A stretch of DNA of 24,514 nucleotides from assembly GCA_041581135.1 (NCBI GenBank), contig JBFGCM010000057.1, forward strand, positions 1-24,514, read 5' to 3'. Numbering within the stretch: position 1 is the stretch's first letter; every line of letters begins with the position of its first letter. Of the stretch, positions 6,707-14,744 are shown in pieces. A model generated the notes under the pieces. It ran no database searches. It was not told the DNA's origin and saw nothing but the letters and a program-made list of their open reading frames with translations. The stretch comes from JBFGCM01 sp041581135. GTDB taxonomy: Bacteria > Actinomycetota > Acidimicrobiia > Spongiisociales > UBA5794. Both the position numbers and the translations under genes were made by a program.

Positions 6707-8075
6707 GGCTGAACACGTTCGTCGGGTCGTACACCGCCTTGATACTGCGGAGACGCTCCCACGCCTCCGGCTGGAAACCTTCGTGGCTGCGGAGCAGCTT
6801 CTCGTCACCTTCGAGGAAGTTCAGGTAAGCACCCGGCTCCACGTGGGTCCCGAGCTCGCGGAGCAGCGCGGACGTGAACTGTTCTGTCAGTTCGAATGAC
6901 TCGGGTGTCGGCGTGATACCCACGACCTCGAGCAGTAGGTCGTGGTGACGATTGCCGTACGCGTTGGGCACCTCCGGCTGCCGCGCCATCGCTCCCCCGC
7001 AATGACGCACCTCTGCAAAGAGCAGTGGACTGGGCCCGGAGCGCTCGAACAAGGCCCGCACCAGGACCTCGACGGTGGCGTCCTCCAGGTCGGCGAGCCA
7101 CGCCGTGCTCCCGCTGTTCGGGGTTGGCTCCAGCGGGTCGGCACTGATGGTCGCCACCTCCGAGAACGGGATACGTCCCCACATGTCGAGGGCAGGAGTC
7201 CGCCAGTCGCGCCAATGGCGCAGCAGGCTGGAACCTTCGTCGTCCGGGCCGATGAACGCACCGCGAATGATCACGAAGGACTGGCCGCGCATGGGTTCGG
7301 GCACGTCTTCGAGCGGTGGGAAGTTCATCAGAGTGAGTGCCGACGTCAGCTCGTCGGGGACGTGCTCGATCCAGCGCCGATAGCGGGCGGCGACTTCGCG
7401 CGCCATGGAGGCCGGGTACAGCAGGTTGCCTGCGTACAGGGACTCGACGGGGACCAGATCCACGACGATCTCCGTCACCACACCGAGGCTCCCGGCGCCC
7501 CCGCCGCGCAGGGCCCAGAACAGGTCTGACTCGTCTTCTGGGCACGCGTGCCGAACCTGTCCGTCCGCGGTCACGATCTCGATGGAACGCACGTTGTCGG
7601 CGGACAGACCGAACTTCCGGGAGATCCAGCCCATACCCCCGCCGAGGGTGTATCCCGCCGCGCTGACGTCGGGAGTCGAGCCCAGGATGGGAGCGAGGCC
7701 GGCGTCGATTGCGGGGCCGAGCACCTGCTGCCACTTCGCACCGGCACCGAGTCGGGCGGTCCACGCATCGGCGTCAACCGATACGTCGGTCATGCGATGA
7801 GTGAGCAGCAGCATGGCGCCGTCCGCCGGCTTCGCCACGCCGTGTCCGGTCGCCTGCACGGACACCGTGAGCCCCTCGTTGACGGCATGGAGGACCGCGG
7901 AACAGACATCACCTGTCCATGCCGGCACCACGATGAGCTTGGGGCGATGCCGGTACGCCCGATTCCACGGCCAGCACAGCTCCTCGTACCCCGGATCTCC
8001 GGGCTCGAACACCTCGCCCGCGATCTTTCCACGAAGGGCCGCCGCCGAACCTTCTGTCGGCAGTGTGGTCGTCAT
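6687..8075 (-). CDS. FAD-linked oxidoreductase, berberine-bridge-enzyme type
   Basis: The 462-residue product starts at ATG 8075 behind AGGAGGACGGAG. It has the PCMH-type FAD-binding domain: the segment VSVQATGHGVAKPADG holds His78 at the site where FAD is attached through histidine, and YTLGGGMGWISRKFGLSADN is the classic second FAD-binding segment. The usual cysteine for a second covalent link (in a CPTVG-like motif) is replaced by GSTPDVSAAG, so FAD is probably attached once. The C-terminus has the BBE signature YDPTNVF. Family members oxidise sugars, alcohols or alkaloid-like substrates with oxygen; the substrate here cannot be told. No signal peptide is seen, so it is cytoplasmic. It lies 63 bp downstream of the BTAD regulator on the same strand. 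Confidence 0.9.
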   Translation of the reverse strand: MTTTLPTEGSAAALRGKIAGEVFEPGDPGYEELCWPWNRAYRHRPKLIVVPAWTGDVCSAVLHAVNEGLTVSVQATGHGVAKPADGAMLLLTHRMTDVSVDADAWTARLGAGAKWQQVLGPAIDAGLAPILGSTPDVSAAGYTLGGGMGWISRKFGLSADNVRSIEIVTADGQVRHACPEDESDLFWALRGGGAGSLGVVTEIVVDLVPVESLYAGNLLYPASMAREVAARYRRWIEHVPDELTSALTLMNFPPLEDVPEPMRGQSFVIIRGAFIGPDDEGSSLLRHWRDWRTPALDMWGRIPFSEVATISADPLEPTPNSGSTAWLADLEDATVEVLVRALFERSGPSPLLFAEVRHCGGAMARQPEVPNAYGNRHHDLLLEVVGITPTPESFELTEQFTSALLRELGTHVEPGAYLNFLEGDEKLLRSHEGFQPEAWERLRSIKAVYDPTNVFSHGIAIA

Positions 8076-8138
8076 CTGGCTCCGTCCTCCTGGAGTGGGC
8101 CGCTTGCGAGCAGGATCGAAGGTGCGACTTGGACGCGA

Positions 8139-11100
8139 CTAGGAGCCCGCCAGGGATCGACTTCCGGCGGGCCGCAGCGTGAGCCGTTCGATCAGCGGCG
8201 CAATGCCCATCTCGAGCGCCGAGGTGACACCGAGCTCCCACGCAGCGATCTGCCGGTCCTCACGACCGAGGTGGCCGAGCGCAACTGCTGCCAGGCGCTG
8301 GAGCTCCGGATACCAGAATCGCTCTCCGGCGGCGGCGGCGCGGGCGAGCCCGGTCTTTGCCGTATCCAATGCCCGCTCGTAGCGACCGGCCGCCAGTTCC
8401 AGCTCGGTGATCAACCCCCAGTAGAGGGTCTGCACCACCCGGCCGCCCTCGCGCTCCAGCTCGGTCAGCATCCGCTGCATCCGTTCGGCGGCCTCCGCCG
8501 GCTCGTCGCTGCGCATCCCGGCCACCCACAGAGAGAGCAGCTCGCCCCACACGTCCATGAGCCCGAACGCACCTTCGTCGTCGGCGGACTGTCCCCATGC
8601 CACCGCCGCCGCCACCCGATCCAGAGAGCCTTCCATGGCGGCCACCATGCCGCTCACCGCCAGGCAGAACGCCTTCGTGTAGACGCGCCGTGACCGATCG
8701 CACAGGCGGCGGGCCAAGGCGAGCTCGGACCACGCCTTGTCATGGTGTCCCGCCAACCAGTACGTCCACGCCCCGAACGCGTGGTGGGTGACTCGGGCAG
8801 ATTGTTGCTCCAGGGGCAACATCAGGTGATCGGCCATGTCTGGATCCAGCACCTGGAGTGCCTCGTCGCCCTTGCGGACGGCCTGTAGACCCAGCGCCAC
8901 GTCTCCGGTGTGCACCGCTACGACGTTGGTGGCGATACTCGCCGCGAACAGCACGAACGGATCTGGAACACGGTGGCTCAGACGTCGGAGCGTCGCCGCC
9001 ACGCCGCGAGCACCGGCGATGTCGCCGGTGACGATGTCGTACGAGAACCGCAGCTGAAACGCGCACATCACCGGATCGAGCGAGGTCACGGGCTGCTCGA
9101 ACACGACGTGATCGGCGCCTTGGTCGAGACCGGTGAGCGCCCATAGCCGGTCGGAGATGGTGAGGAGGCGCGGCGAGTGATAGCCCTCCCGCCATGTGAC
9201 CACGCGAGCCAGATCGACCAGCGCAGCGATCTCTCTGCCGGTGCGTTGAGGCGTCATCGGCTCGGCCAGCACCAACTCGTGGCGTGCCGTGAACAGCTCC
9301 TCGGCCAACACCAACGCATCCGAAGACAGTGCGTGGCGCCCGGCCCGGGCCAGAGCCTCGACCGCCACGTCACCATCCAGCACCGTTGCCGCCTCCTTGC
9401 GATGGTGCGCCACATCGATCCACCGGGACGGATCATCGGCATACCGCCGCTCCAAGGCGTCGGCCAGGGCGGCGTGGAGGTAGGCGCGGCGCACCGCCCC
9501 CAAGGTCCGCAAGATGGTGTTGACGACGATCATGTGGGAGAACCGGTACCAACCCGGCCGATCTGTCTCGGTGACGAACCCGGCCGCCACGGCCTCCTCC
9601 ACCGCCTCCACGGCACTCATCAGCGGTAGGTCGTCAGCGCCGGCGATGACGGCAAGCTCGAACGTCCGGCCGGCGACAGCGGCGGTCCGCACCAGGTGCA
9701 GTGCGGCGTCAGACAGCTGCCCCAGTCGCATCGTCAACACCTCGACCACGCTGGTCGGCACCGCGGACTCGGCGGCGGCGCGGTGCCTCAGGTTCTGGTC
9801 GGCATGGAGCCAGCGCGCCAGCTCGATCGTGAAGAAGGCGTTGCCCTCGGTGCGGGCATGGATCGCCTGCACGATTGCCTCGGGGACAACGACATCGCTG
9901 AGACCGTGCAGCAAGCGACCCACCTCGGCCACCGTGAAGCGGGGAAGCTGATACGAGGCCACCCAGTCGAGCCGGCCCAGGACGCCGAGTGCAGCGGTGA
10001 GCGGATGGGACGACCCCGGATCCCTGACCCGGTGCGATCCGACGATGACCAGACGCGAGGACTCGATGTCGGCAGCGAGCAGGCTCAACACCGCCAGCGA
10101 GTCGGGATCGGAGCTGTACAGATCGTCGATGAACAGCACGATCGGCGTGTCCTCGGCCATCGTGCGTAACGCAGCGGCTAGTGCCTCGGCGATGCGAAAC
10201 ACCGGAGAACCGCCACCGTCACCGTCGAAGGTCCGCGTGGGGAGAAGGGCCGCCAGGTTGGGCGCGTACGAGCCTGCGGCACGGGCGACGTCCGCGGCGC
10301 CGAGACGACGAGTGAGCTGGATCCACGGCCAGAATGCTGGGGTTCCGCCCACCTCTACGCATCTGGCGAACGCAGTGGTGAAACCCAGAGTACGGGCCTC
10401 TCGTTCCAAGCACTCCAGCAGCCACGTCTTACCGATTCCGGCTTCACCTTCGAACAGCAGGACCGACCCGCGCCCCTCGGAGGCGGCCCGGAGTGCATCC
10501 CGGAACCGCGCTCGCTCGTGCTCCCTACCGACTTCCGAACGGTTGACGTCGGCGGGCGGCTGCGGGCGAGATGCCGGGAGCATCAGCCCTGGATCCTGGT
10601 TGAGGATGGCAAGCTCGAGCTGACGCACGCCGACGCTCGGCATGATGCCGAGCTCGTCGCCGAGGGCGGCTTCCAACTGTCGGTACGCCCGCAACGCCTC
10701 ACCTTGCCGTCCGGCCCGGTACAACGCCACCATGAGATGCGCCCACAATCCCTCACGGAGGGGATGCTCGGCCACCAGCGCCTCCAGCTCGGGAATCAGC
10801 TCCTTGCCCTTGCCGAGCGCCAGATCGGCCGCCATCTGCAGCTCGATGGCCGCCACGCGTTGCTCCTCGAGACGAGTGGTCTCGGCCTGGGCGAACTCTT
10901 CGTAGCGAAAGTCGGCGAGCGCAGGTCCTCGCCACAGGTCGAGCGCAACGCCGATGCGGCGACGCGCCTCGGCCGGAACGGTCTCCAACAGCGTGGTCGC
11001 TTCGCCCAACATCCGCTCGAACCTGTGCACGTCGATACAGTCGGGCGCCACAGTCGCCTGGTAGCCGCCACCGTTCTTCTGCAGCACCGAGGCCGGAGCC

Positions 11101-11348
11101 CGTGCCGCCCGTTCCGGCTCGAGCACCTTGCGCAGGTTCGAGATGTAGGCCTGCAGCGTGGCGAGCGCACTCTCGGGAGGGTGTTCCCCCCACAGCGCCT
11201 CGATCATCTGCTCGGGAGTCAGCGGCCGATTGGCATGGAGAAGCAGCAGGGCCAGAACGGCTCGCTGCTTCGGACTTCCCACGTCGACTCGACTGCCGTC
11301 ATGCTCGACGGTGAGGGGCCCCAACAGGCCGAAACGGAGCTCCATCAC
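8139..11348 (-). CDS. BTAD/AAA-ATPase transcriptional regulator (SARP-type, large)
   Basis: About 1069 residues. GTG 11348 has GAGGAG at good spacing and overlaps the previous stop; ATG 11345 is the alternative. Residues 3-98 are an OmpR/SARP winged helix (LRFGLLGPLTV, then PKQRAVLALLLLHANRPLT, LQAYISNLRKVL). Residues 105-250 are the bacterial transcriptional activator domain (LWRGPALADFRYEEFA, LREGLWAHLMVALYRAGRQGEALRAY). An ATPase domain follows with Walker A GEAGIGKT (301-308) and Walker B VLFIDDL (404-410). The remaining ~500 residues are helical, TPR-like repeats. Such proteins activate nearby genes when ATP and a ligand or partner are bound. It sits directly upstream of the oxidoreductase, its most likely target, and is coupled to the double-HTH gene upstream. 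Confidence 0.92.
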   Translation of the reverse strand: MMELRFGLLGPLTVEHDGSRVDVGSPKQRAVLALLLLHANRPLTPEQMIEALWGEHPPESALATLQAYISNLRKVLEPERAARAPASVLQKNGGGYQATVAPDCIDVHRFERMLGEATTLLETVPAEARRRIGVALDLWRGPALADFRYEEFAQAETTRLEEQRVAAIELQMAADLALGKGKELIPELEALVAEHPLREGLWAHLMVALYRAGRQGEALRAYRQLEAALGDELGIMPSVGVRQLELAILNQDPGLMLPASRPQPPADVNRSEVGREHERARFRDALRAASEGRGSVLLFEGEAGIGKTWLLECLEREARTLGFTTAFARCVEVGGTPAFWPWIQLTRRLGAADVARAAGSYAPNLAALLPTRTFDGDGGGSPVFRIAEALAAALRTMAEDTPIVLFIDDLYSSDPDSLAVLSLLAADIESSRLVIVGSHRVRDPGSSHPLTAALGVLGRLDWVASYQLPRFTVAEVGRLLHGLSDVVVPEAIVQAIHARTEGNAFFTIELARWLHADQNLRHRAAAESAVPTSVVEVLTMRLGQLSDAALHLVRTAAVAGRTFELAVIAGADDLPLMSAVEAVEEAVAAGFVTETDRPGWYRFSHMIVVNTILRTLGAVRRAYLHAALADALERRYADDPSRWIDVAHHRKEAATVLDGDVAVEALARAGRHALSSDALVLAEELFTARHELVLAEPMTPQRTGREIAALVDLARVVTWREGYHSPRLLTISDRLWALTGLDQGADHVVFEQPVTSLDPVMCAFQLRFSYDIVTGDIAGARGVAATLRRLSHRVPDPFVLFAASIATNVVAVHTGDVALGLQAVRKGDEALQVLDPDMADHLMLPLEQQSARVTHHAFGAWTYWLAGHHDKAWSELALARRLCDRSRRVYTKAFCLAVSGMVAAMEGSLDRVAAAVAWGQSADDEGAFGLMDVWGELLSLWVAGMRSDEPAEAAERMQRMLTELEREGGRVVQTLYWGLITELELAAGRYERALDTAKTGLARAAAAGERFWYPELQRLAAVALGHLGREDRQIAAWELGVTSALEMGIAPLIERLTLRPAGSRSLAGS

Positions 11349-11698
11349 TCCGCACTCCTCAGAATCGCCGAGACCCGTTGTCGGGTGACGCCGAACAGGT
11401 CTGCGATCTGCTCCATCGTGAGGCCCTCGGCGTGTAGCACCTTCGCATGCGCCCGCCGTAGCTTGGCGCTGCTCAGCACGAGCGCCTCGACGATGGCGGA
11501 TACCCGCTCGACGGCGAGGGGTCGACCCCGATCGGCGGCGATCTTCGAGAAGGACTCGCCGGCCAAGCGAAGGCCTCTCACCTCTTGGGCGCGTTCGATG
11601 GCGGCGTAGCTGGCGGCGATGCTGTTGCGCAGCGTCTCGATGAGATCCTCGAGCGCCACGACAACCGCATCCTCGCTCGACCTAGACGAGGCGGTCAT
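11345..11698 (-). CDS. Small DNA-binding protein with two HTH-like modules
   Basis: From ATG 11698 the product is 117 residues; GTG 11746 would extend it through the control region and is rejected. It starts with a helical region (VVVALEDLIETLRNSIAASYAAIERA), which may dimerise. Residues 41-72 (LAGESFSKIAADRGRPLAVE, RVSAIVEAL) and 88-114 (HAEGLTMEQIADLFGVTRQR, VSAILRS) share the pattern G-x5-IA-x3-G, then RVSAI, and look like two helix-turn-helix units, the second resembling sigma-70 region 4. Its stop overlaps the start of the BTAD regulator, so the two are co-translated. The 31-bp dyad over its own promoter is a natural candidate for its binding site. No named family recognised. Confidence 0.82.
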   Translation of the reverse strand: MTASSRSSEDAVVVALEDLIETLRNSIAASYAAIERAQEVRGLRLAGESFSKIAADRGRPLAVERVSAIVEALVLSSAKLRRAHAKVLHAEGLTMEQIADLFGVTRQRVSAILRSAE

Positions 11699-11704
11699 CC
11701 CTCG

Positions 11705-11731
11705 AGCATAGCGCAACCCGCATTGCTGCAA
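11705..11731 (-). promoter_or_regulatory. Leaderless-type promoter of the double-HTH gene
   Basis: On the minus strand the -10 TATGCT (11710-11705) ends six bases before ATG 11698, placing the transcript start at or next to the start codon. TTGCAG (11731-11726) is a possible -35 with a short 15-nt spacer. There is no usable ribosome site in between, which supports leaderless translation. The -35 falls at the centre of the dyad 11712-11742. Confidence 0.5.
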
Positions 11732-11742
11732 TAGGGGTTGCG
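11712..11742. promoter_or_regulatory. 31-bp nested dyad, candidate operator
   Basis: CGCAACCC (11712-11719) and GGGTTGCG (11735-11742) are perfect inverted arms, and the centre ATTGC-T-GCAAT (11722-11732) is itself a perfect palindrome on the same axis (11727). Only two bases on each side are unpaired. It covers the -35 and approaches the -10 of the double-HTH gene, as expected of an autorepressor site. Confidence 0.6.
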
Positions 11743-11759
11743 TCACTGATCTTCAGTGA
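11743..11759. promoter_or_regulatory. 17-bp perfect dyad after the UPF0182 gene
   Basis: TCACTGA-TCT-TCAGTGA abuts the 31-bp dyad and begins 17 bp beyond the stop codon of the minus-strand gene ending at 11777. It could be a weak terminator (seven-pair stem, no T-run) or a second operator for the double-HTH promoter. The sequence does not decide. Confidence 0.4.
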
Positions 11760-11776
11760 TTCGGCCGCAAGTGCCG

Positions 11777-14698
11777 CTAGCTGTTGGCTTCCGCCAGCAG
11801 GCGTTGCACTTCTTCGACGAGGCGCTGCGCCTCCTCGATTGCTTGCTCATATCCGGCCAGATCGCCGGATTGCAGCGCTGCATCGGCCCGCTCGAACGCA
11901 GCCGTGGCTTGGGCGACTAGCTCTTCGATGTCTCCGGGCAGCTCTCCACCGGGCTCGGGATCATCGGTTCCGGGCACCGTCGGCGGGCTCACTCCGACAC
12001 CGAACACCGTCGCCAGCGCCTCGTTGAGCGTGTCCCGCATGATGATCTCGTCCTCGAAGACCACGACGGCCCGCTTGAACTCTGGAACCGCGGTGGAGCC
12101 CGACTGCACCTGGCCCAGACCGGCGGGCCCGTTCTCTTCGGCCTTCGCCTTGATGTAGATGGGCTGGACGTACACCACCGATTCGTCCACCGGAACCACC
12201 AACATGCTCCCCTTGACCACTTCGGAGCCCTCCTGCCCGAGGAGGGTGAACTCGCGGGAGATCACCGGGTCTTGGTCGATGAGCGCGCCCACCTGGCCCG
12301 GGCCTTTCACCAGCCGGTTTCGCGGCATGGTGAAGTCCACCAGGTCCCCATACTCGGCGGGCCCGCTCTTGGCGACGAGGAACGAGACCATGTTGGGACG
12401 GTTGAGTGGAGTGAACGGCTGCATGATGATGAACGAGAGCTCGTCGTCGTTGGGTAGGCGCATCAGCAGGTAGTAGGGGAGCATCGGCACGAACGACTGC
12501 TGATTGTCGTCCAGGAAGGTCCCCTCCCCACGCAACGCCGCCCGCCCCTCGCCAGAGGACGGGTCGCGGGCGATCTGCCACTCGTCGGCTCCGTTGAAGA
12601 ACTCACGAGGATCGGTGACGTGATAGGTGCGGTACATGTCGCTCTGGATCCGGAACAGCTCCTCGGGGTACCGCAGGTGCGAACGGAGCGAGTCCGACAA
12701 GTCCTCCTGAGCGGTGAACAGGTCGGGGAAGATCCTCTCGTAGGCGAGGATCACAGGATCGGTCTCATCGACGATGTAGAAGGTCATCGTGCCGTCGTAG
12801 GCGTCCACGACGGCCTTCACGGAGTTGCGGATGTAGTTGAAGCCGTTGGGCAGCTGCGACCCCACCTGCACCAGTCGGCTGGTGTCGGCTCGCTCGGAGT
12901 ACGGGTACTGGTCGGTGAGGGTGTACAGGTCCACCACCCACACCAGGCGACCGTCGTCGATGACGAGGTACGGGTCGGCGTCCGAACGCAGGAACGGCGC
13001 CACTTTCTGGATGCGCTCACGAACGTCCCGCACCATGAGAACCTTGCTGTCGGGGCGGAGCTGGCTGGAGATGAGCGTGTTGATGTCGCTGAAGCGCAGC
13101 GCGAAGGCGAGTCGCCGGAACACACCGCCCAGGGGCACTCCCCCGGCGCCGTCGTAGGTGTTGAAGGCCACCGCCTCGACTCCGGTCTCCTGTGGGAAGT
13201 CCAGCTCCCGCTCATTGGTGCCGACGATGACGAACGACGAGCCTGCAGAGTCGCCGAAGTAGATGCGCGGCTGCTCGATGGCCAGCGACGGATCGGCCGA
13301 CTCCGGGGGGATGTCCTGCACCAGGAACGCCGGCTGCCCCTCGGGGGTGACGGCCGCAGCCGGGCTCACGACGGCTCCGAACCCGTGGGTGTACACCAGG
13401 TGCTGGTTCACCCAGTCGCCGGGAGCGTTCGCCTGATCCAGCTCACGCGCCGACACCATCACCTGGCTCAGACCTTGCTCGAGGGGGTACCGATCGACGT
13501 CGACGTCGGTGATCTGGTAGTACTGCTTCAGCTCTTGCAACTGCTCGTAGGTGGTCTGCAACACCCCTGGATCCCACAGCCGCACGTTGTCGAAGGTGGG
13601 GGCGTTGGCGGCCACGTCGTCGCCGGTGAGGTTGGGCGACGAGGCGAACTCGAGCACCTGGGCTTGGTCGAGGCCGTAGGCGCTGCGGGTGAACTCGATG
13701 TTCCGGTCGACGAACTCCAACTCTCGCTCGATCTCGTTCGGGACCACCCGGAACTGCTGGATGATCGCCGGATACAAGCCACCCACGGCGATTGAGGTGA
13801 ACAACCACAGGCCCCCGGCGACGAGAGGCAGCGTCCAGCCGCGGAACCAGATGTTCACCAGCAGGATGACCGCAGCGACCAGCGAGATGAGGATCAGCAG
13901 GTTCAACGCAGGAAGCTGAGCGTTCACGTCGGTGAAGGAGGCGCCCGTGACCCGACCCCGGTCCGAGTAGAGCAGTTCCCACTTGTCGAGCTGGTACCCC
14001 ACCGCCTTCAACGCCGCCAGGATGGCGAAGAGCACCGACAGGTGTACCTTGACCCCCGGGTTCACCCTGCCGGCCCGCAGGCTGCGCTCACCGGTCTGTA
14101 CTTGGATGGCGCCGTTGAGATAGTGCAACGCCGCGGTGAGCAAGGCCATGACCAAGAAGAGCTGAAATGCCCAACCGAAGAGGTCCCGGTAGAAGGGCAG
14201 GTTGAAGACGTAGAGGCCGATGTCGTTGGCGAACACAGGATCATCGAGCCCAAACGACCCACCGTTGCGGAAGAGCAGGAAGTGCTCCCACCAGGCGGCG
14301 GCACCGAGGCCGATCATGACGCCGAAGAATGCCGCCACTCCGGTGCGGACCCTGCCCACCCTGGTCTCGATCCAGTCCTGGAAACGCTGCAAGAGCTCCT
14401 CGTCGGGACTGCCGGTGAACACCCCTCGTCGGGGCGACAATCGGTCGGCGAGCGCCAGGGTCCCCCAGATGAGGACGAAGGCGACCAGCGAGGCGATGAT
14501 GACGAGCTGCACCCGTGTCCAGATCAAGGTCGTCCAGACGCTGGTGAGCTGTACCGAGTCGAACCACAGGAAATCGGTCCAGAACGTGGCGATCTGGCGC
14601 GCCACCAGCAGCACGACGAGAACGACGATGGCGAGGATCGTCAGCAGTCGGCGCGAACCGCTGCGCTGAGGAATGGTGGTCGGCTCGCGTTCGATCAT
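11777..14698 (-). CDS. UPF0182 family large membrane protein
   Basis: From ATG 14698 the product is 973 residues, the usual size for this actinobacterial family. Longer readings to 14869 run into the DivIVA gene and are rejected. The first ~330 residues hold about seven membrane helices (for example LLTILAIVVLVVLLVARQI, VIIASLVAFVLIWGTLALA, LLILISLVAAVILLVNIWF) with family segments such as TDFLWFDSV and YPAIIQQFRVVPNE. The large remainder is extracytoplasmic and ends in an acidic linker plus a coiled coil (EQAIEEAQRLVEEVQRLLAE). The biochemical role of UPF0182 is unknown. In mycobacteria the homologue lies beside a PDZ-domain protease, and here the PDZ protease is two genes away, so a shared envelope-quality role is plausible. 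It appears leaderless (see 14706-14711). Confidence 0.93.
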   Translation of the reverse strand: MIEREPTTIPQRSGSRRLLTILAIVVLVVLLVARQIATFWTDFLWFDSVQLTSVWTTLIWTRVQLVIIASLVAFVLIWGTLALADRLSPRRGVFTGSPDEELLQRFQDWIETRVGRVRTGVAAFFGVMIGLGAAAWWEHFLLFRNGGSFGLDDPVFANDIGLYVFNLPFYRDLFGWAFQLFLVMALLTAALHYLNGAIQVQTGERSLRAGRVNPGVKVHLSVLFAILAALKAVGYQLDKWELLYSDRGRVTGASFTDVNAQLPALNLLILISLVAAVILLVNIWFRGWTLPLVAGGLWLFTSIAVGGLYPAIIQQFRVVPNEIERELEFVDRNIEFTRSAYGLDQAQVLEFASSPNLTGDDVAANAPTFDNVRLWDPGVLQTTYEQLQELKQYYQITDVDVDRYPLEQGLSQVMVSARELDQANAPGDWVNQHLVYTHGFGAVVSPAAAVTPEGQPAFLVQDIPPESADPSLAIEQPRIYFGDSAGSSFVIVGTNERELDFPQETGVEAVAFNTYDGAGGVPLGGVFRRLAFALRFSDINTLISSQLRPDSKVLMVRDVRERIQKVAPFLRSDADPYLVIDDGRLVWVVDLYTLTDQYPYSERADTSRLVQVGSQLPNGFNYIRNSVKAVVDAYDGTMTFYIVDETDPVILAYERIFPDLFTAQEDLSDSLRSHLRYPEELFRIQSDMYRTYHVTDPREFFNGADEWQIARDPSSGEGRAALRGEGTFLDDNQQSFVPMLPYYLLMRLPNDDELSFIIMQPFTPLNRPNMVSFLVAKSGPAEYGDLVDFTMPRNRLVKGPGQVGALIDQDPVISREFTLLGQEGSEVVKGSMLVVPVDESVVYVQPIYIKAKAEENGPAGLGQVQSGSTAVPEFKRAVVVFEDEIIMRDTLNEALATVFGVGVSPPTVPGTDDPEPGGELPGDIEELVAQATAAFERADAALQSGDLAGYEQAIEEAQRLVEEVQRLLAEANS

Positions 14699-14705
14699 CT
14701 CGGCG

Positions 14706-14711
14706 ATTCTA
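14706..14711 (-). promoter_or_regulatory. -10 box of the UPF0182 gene, leaderless-type
   Basis: TAGAAT on the minus strand ends seven bases before ATG 14698, in the 46-bp gap after the DivIVA gene. No ribosome binding site fits between. A clear -35 is not visible. Confidence 0.45.
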
Positions 14712-14744
14712 TTGAGGGTGAGGGATTTACCGTCCCAGGGAGCC

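Noticed and set aside
11743..11759. Firm intrinsic terminator for the UPF0182 gene
   Set aside because: The stem is only seven pairs and no T-run follows, so it is kept only as an undecided dyad.
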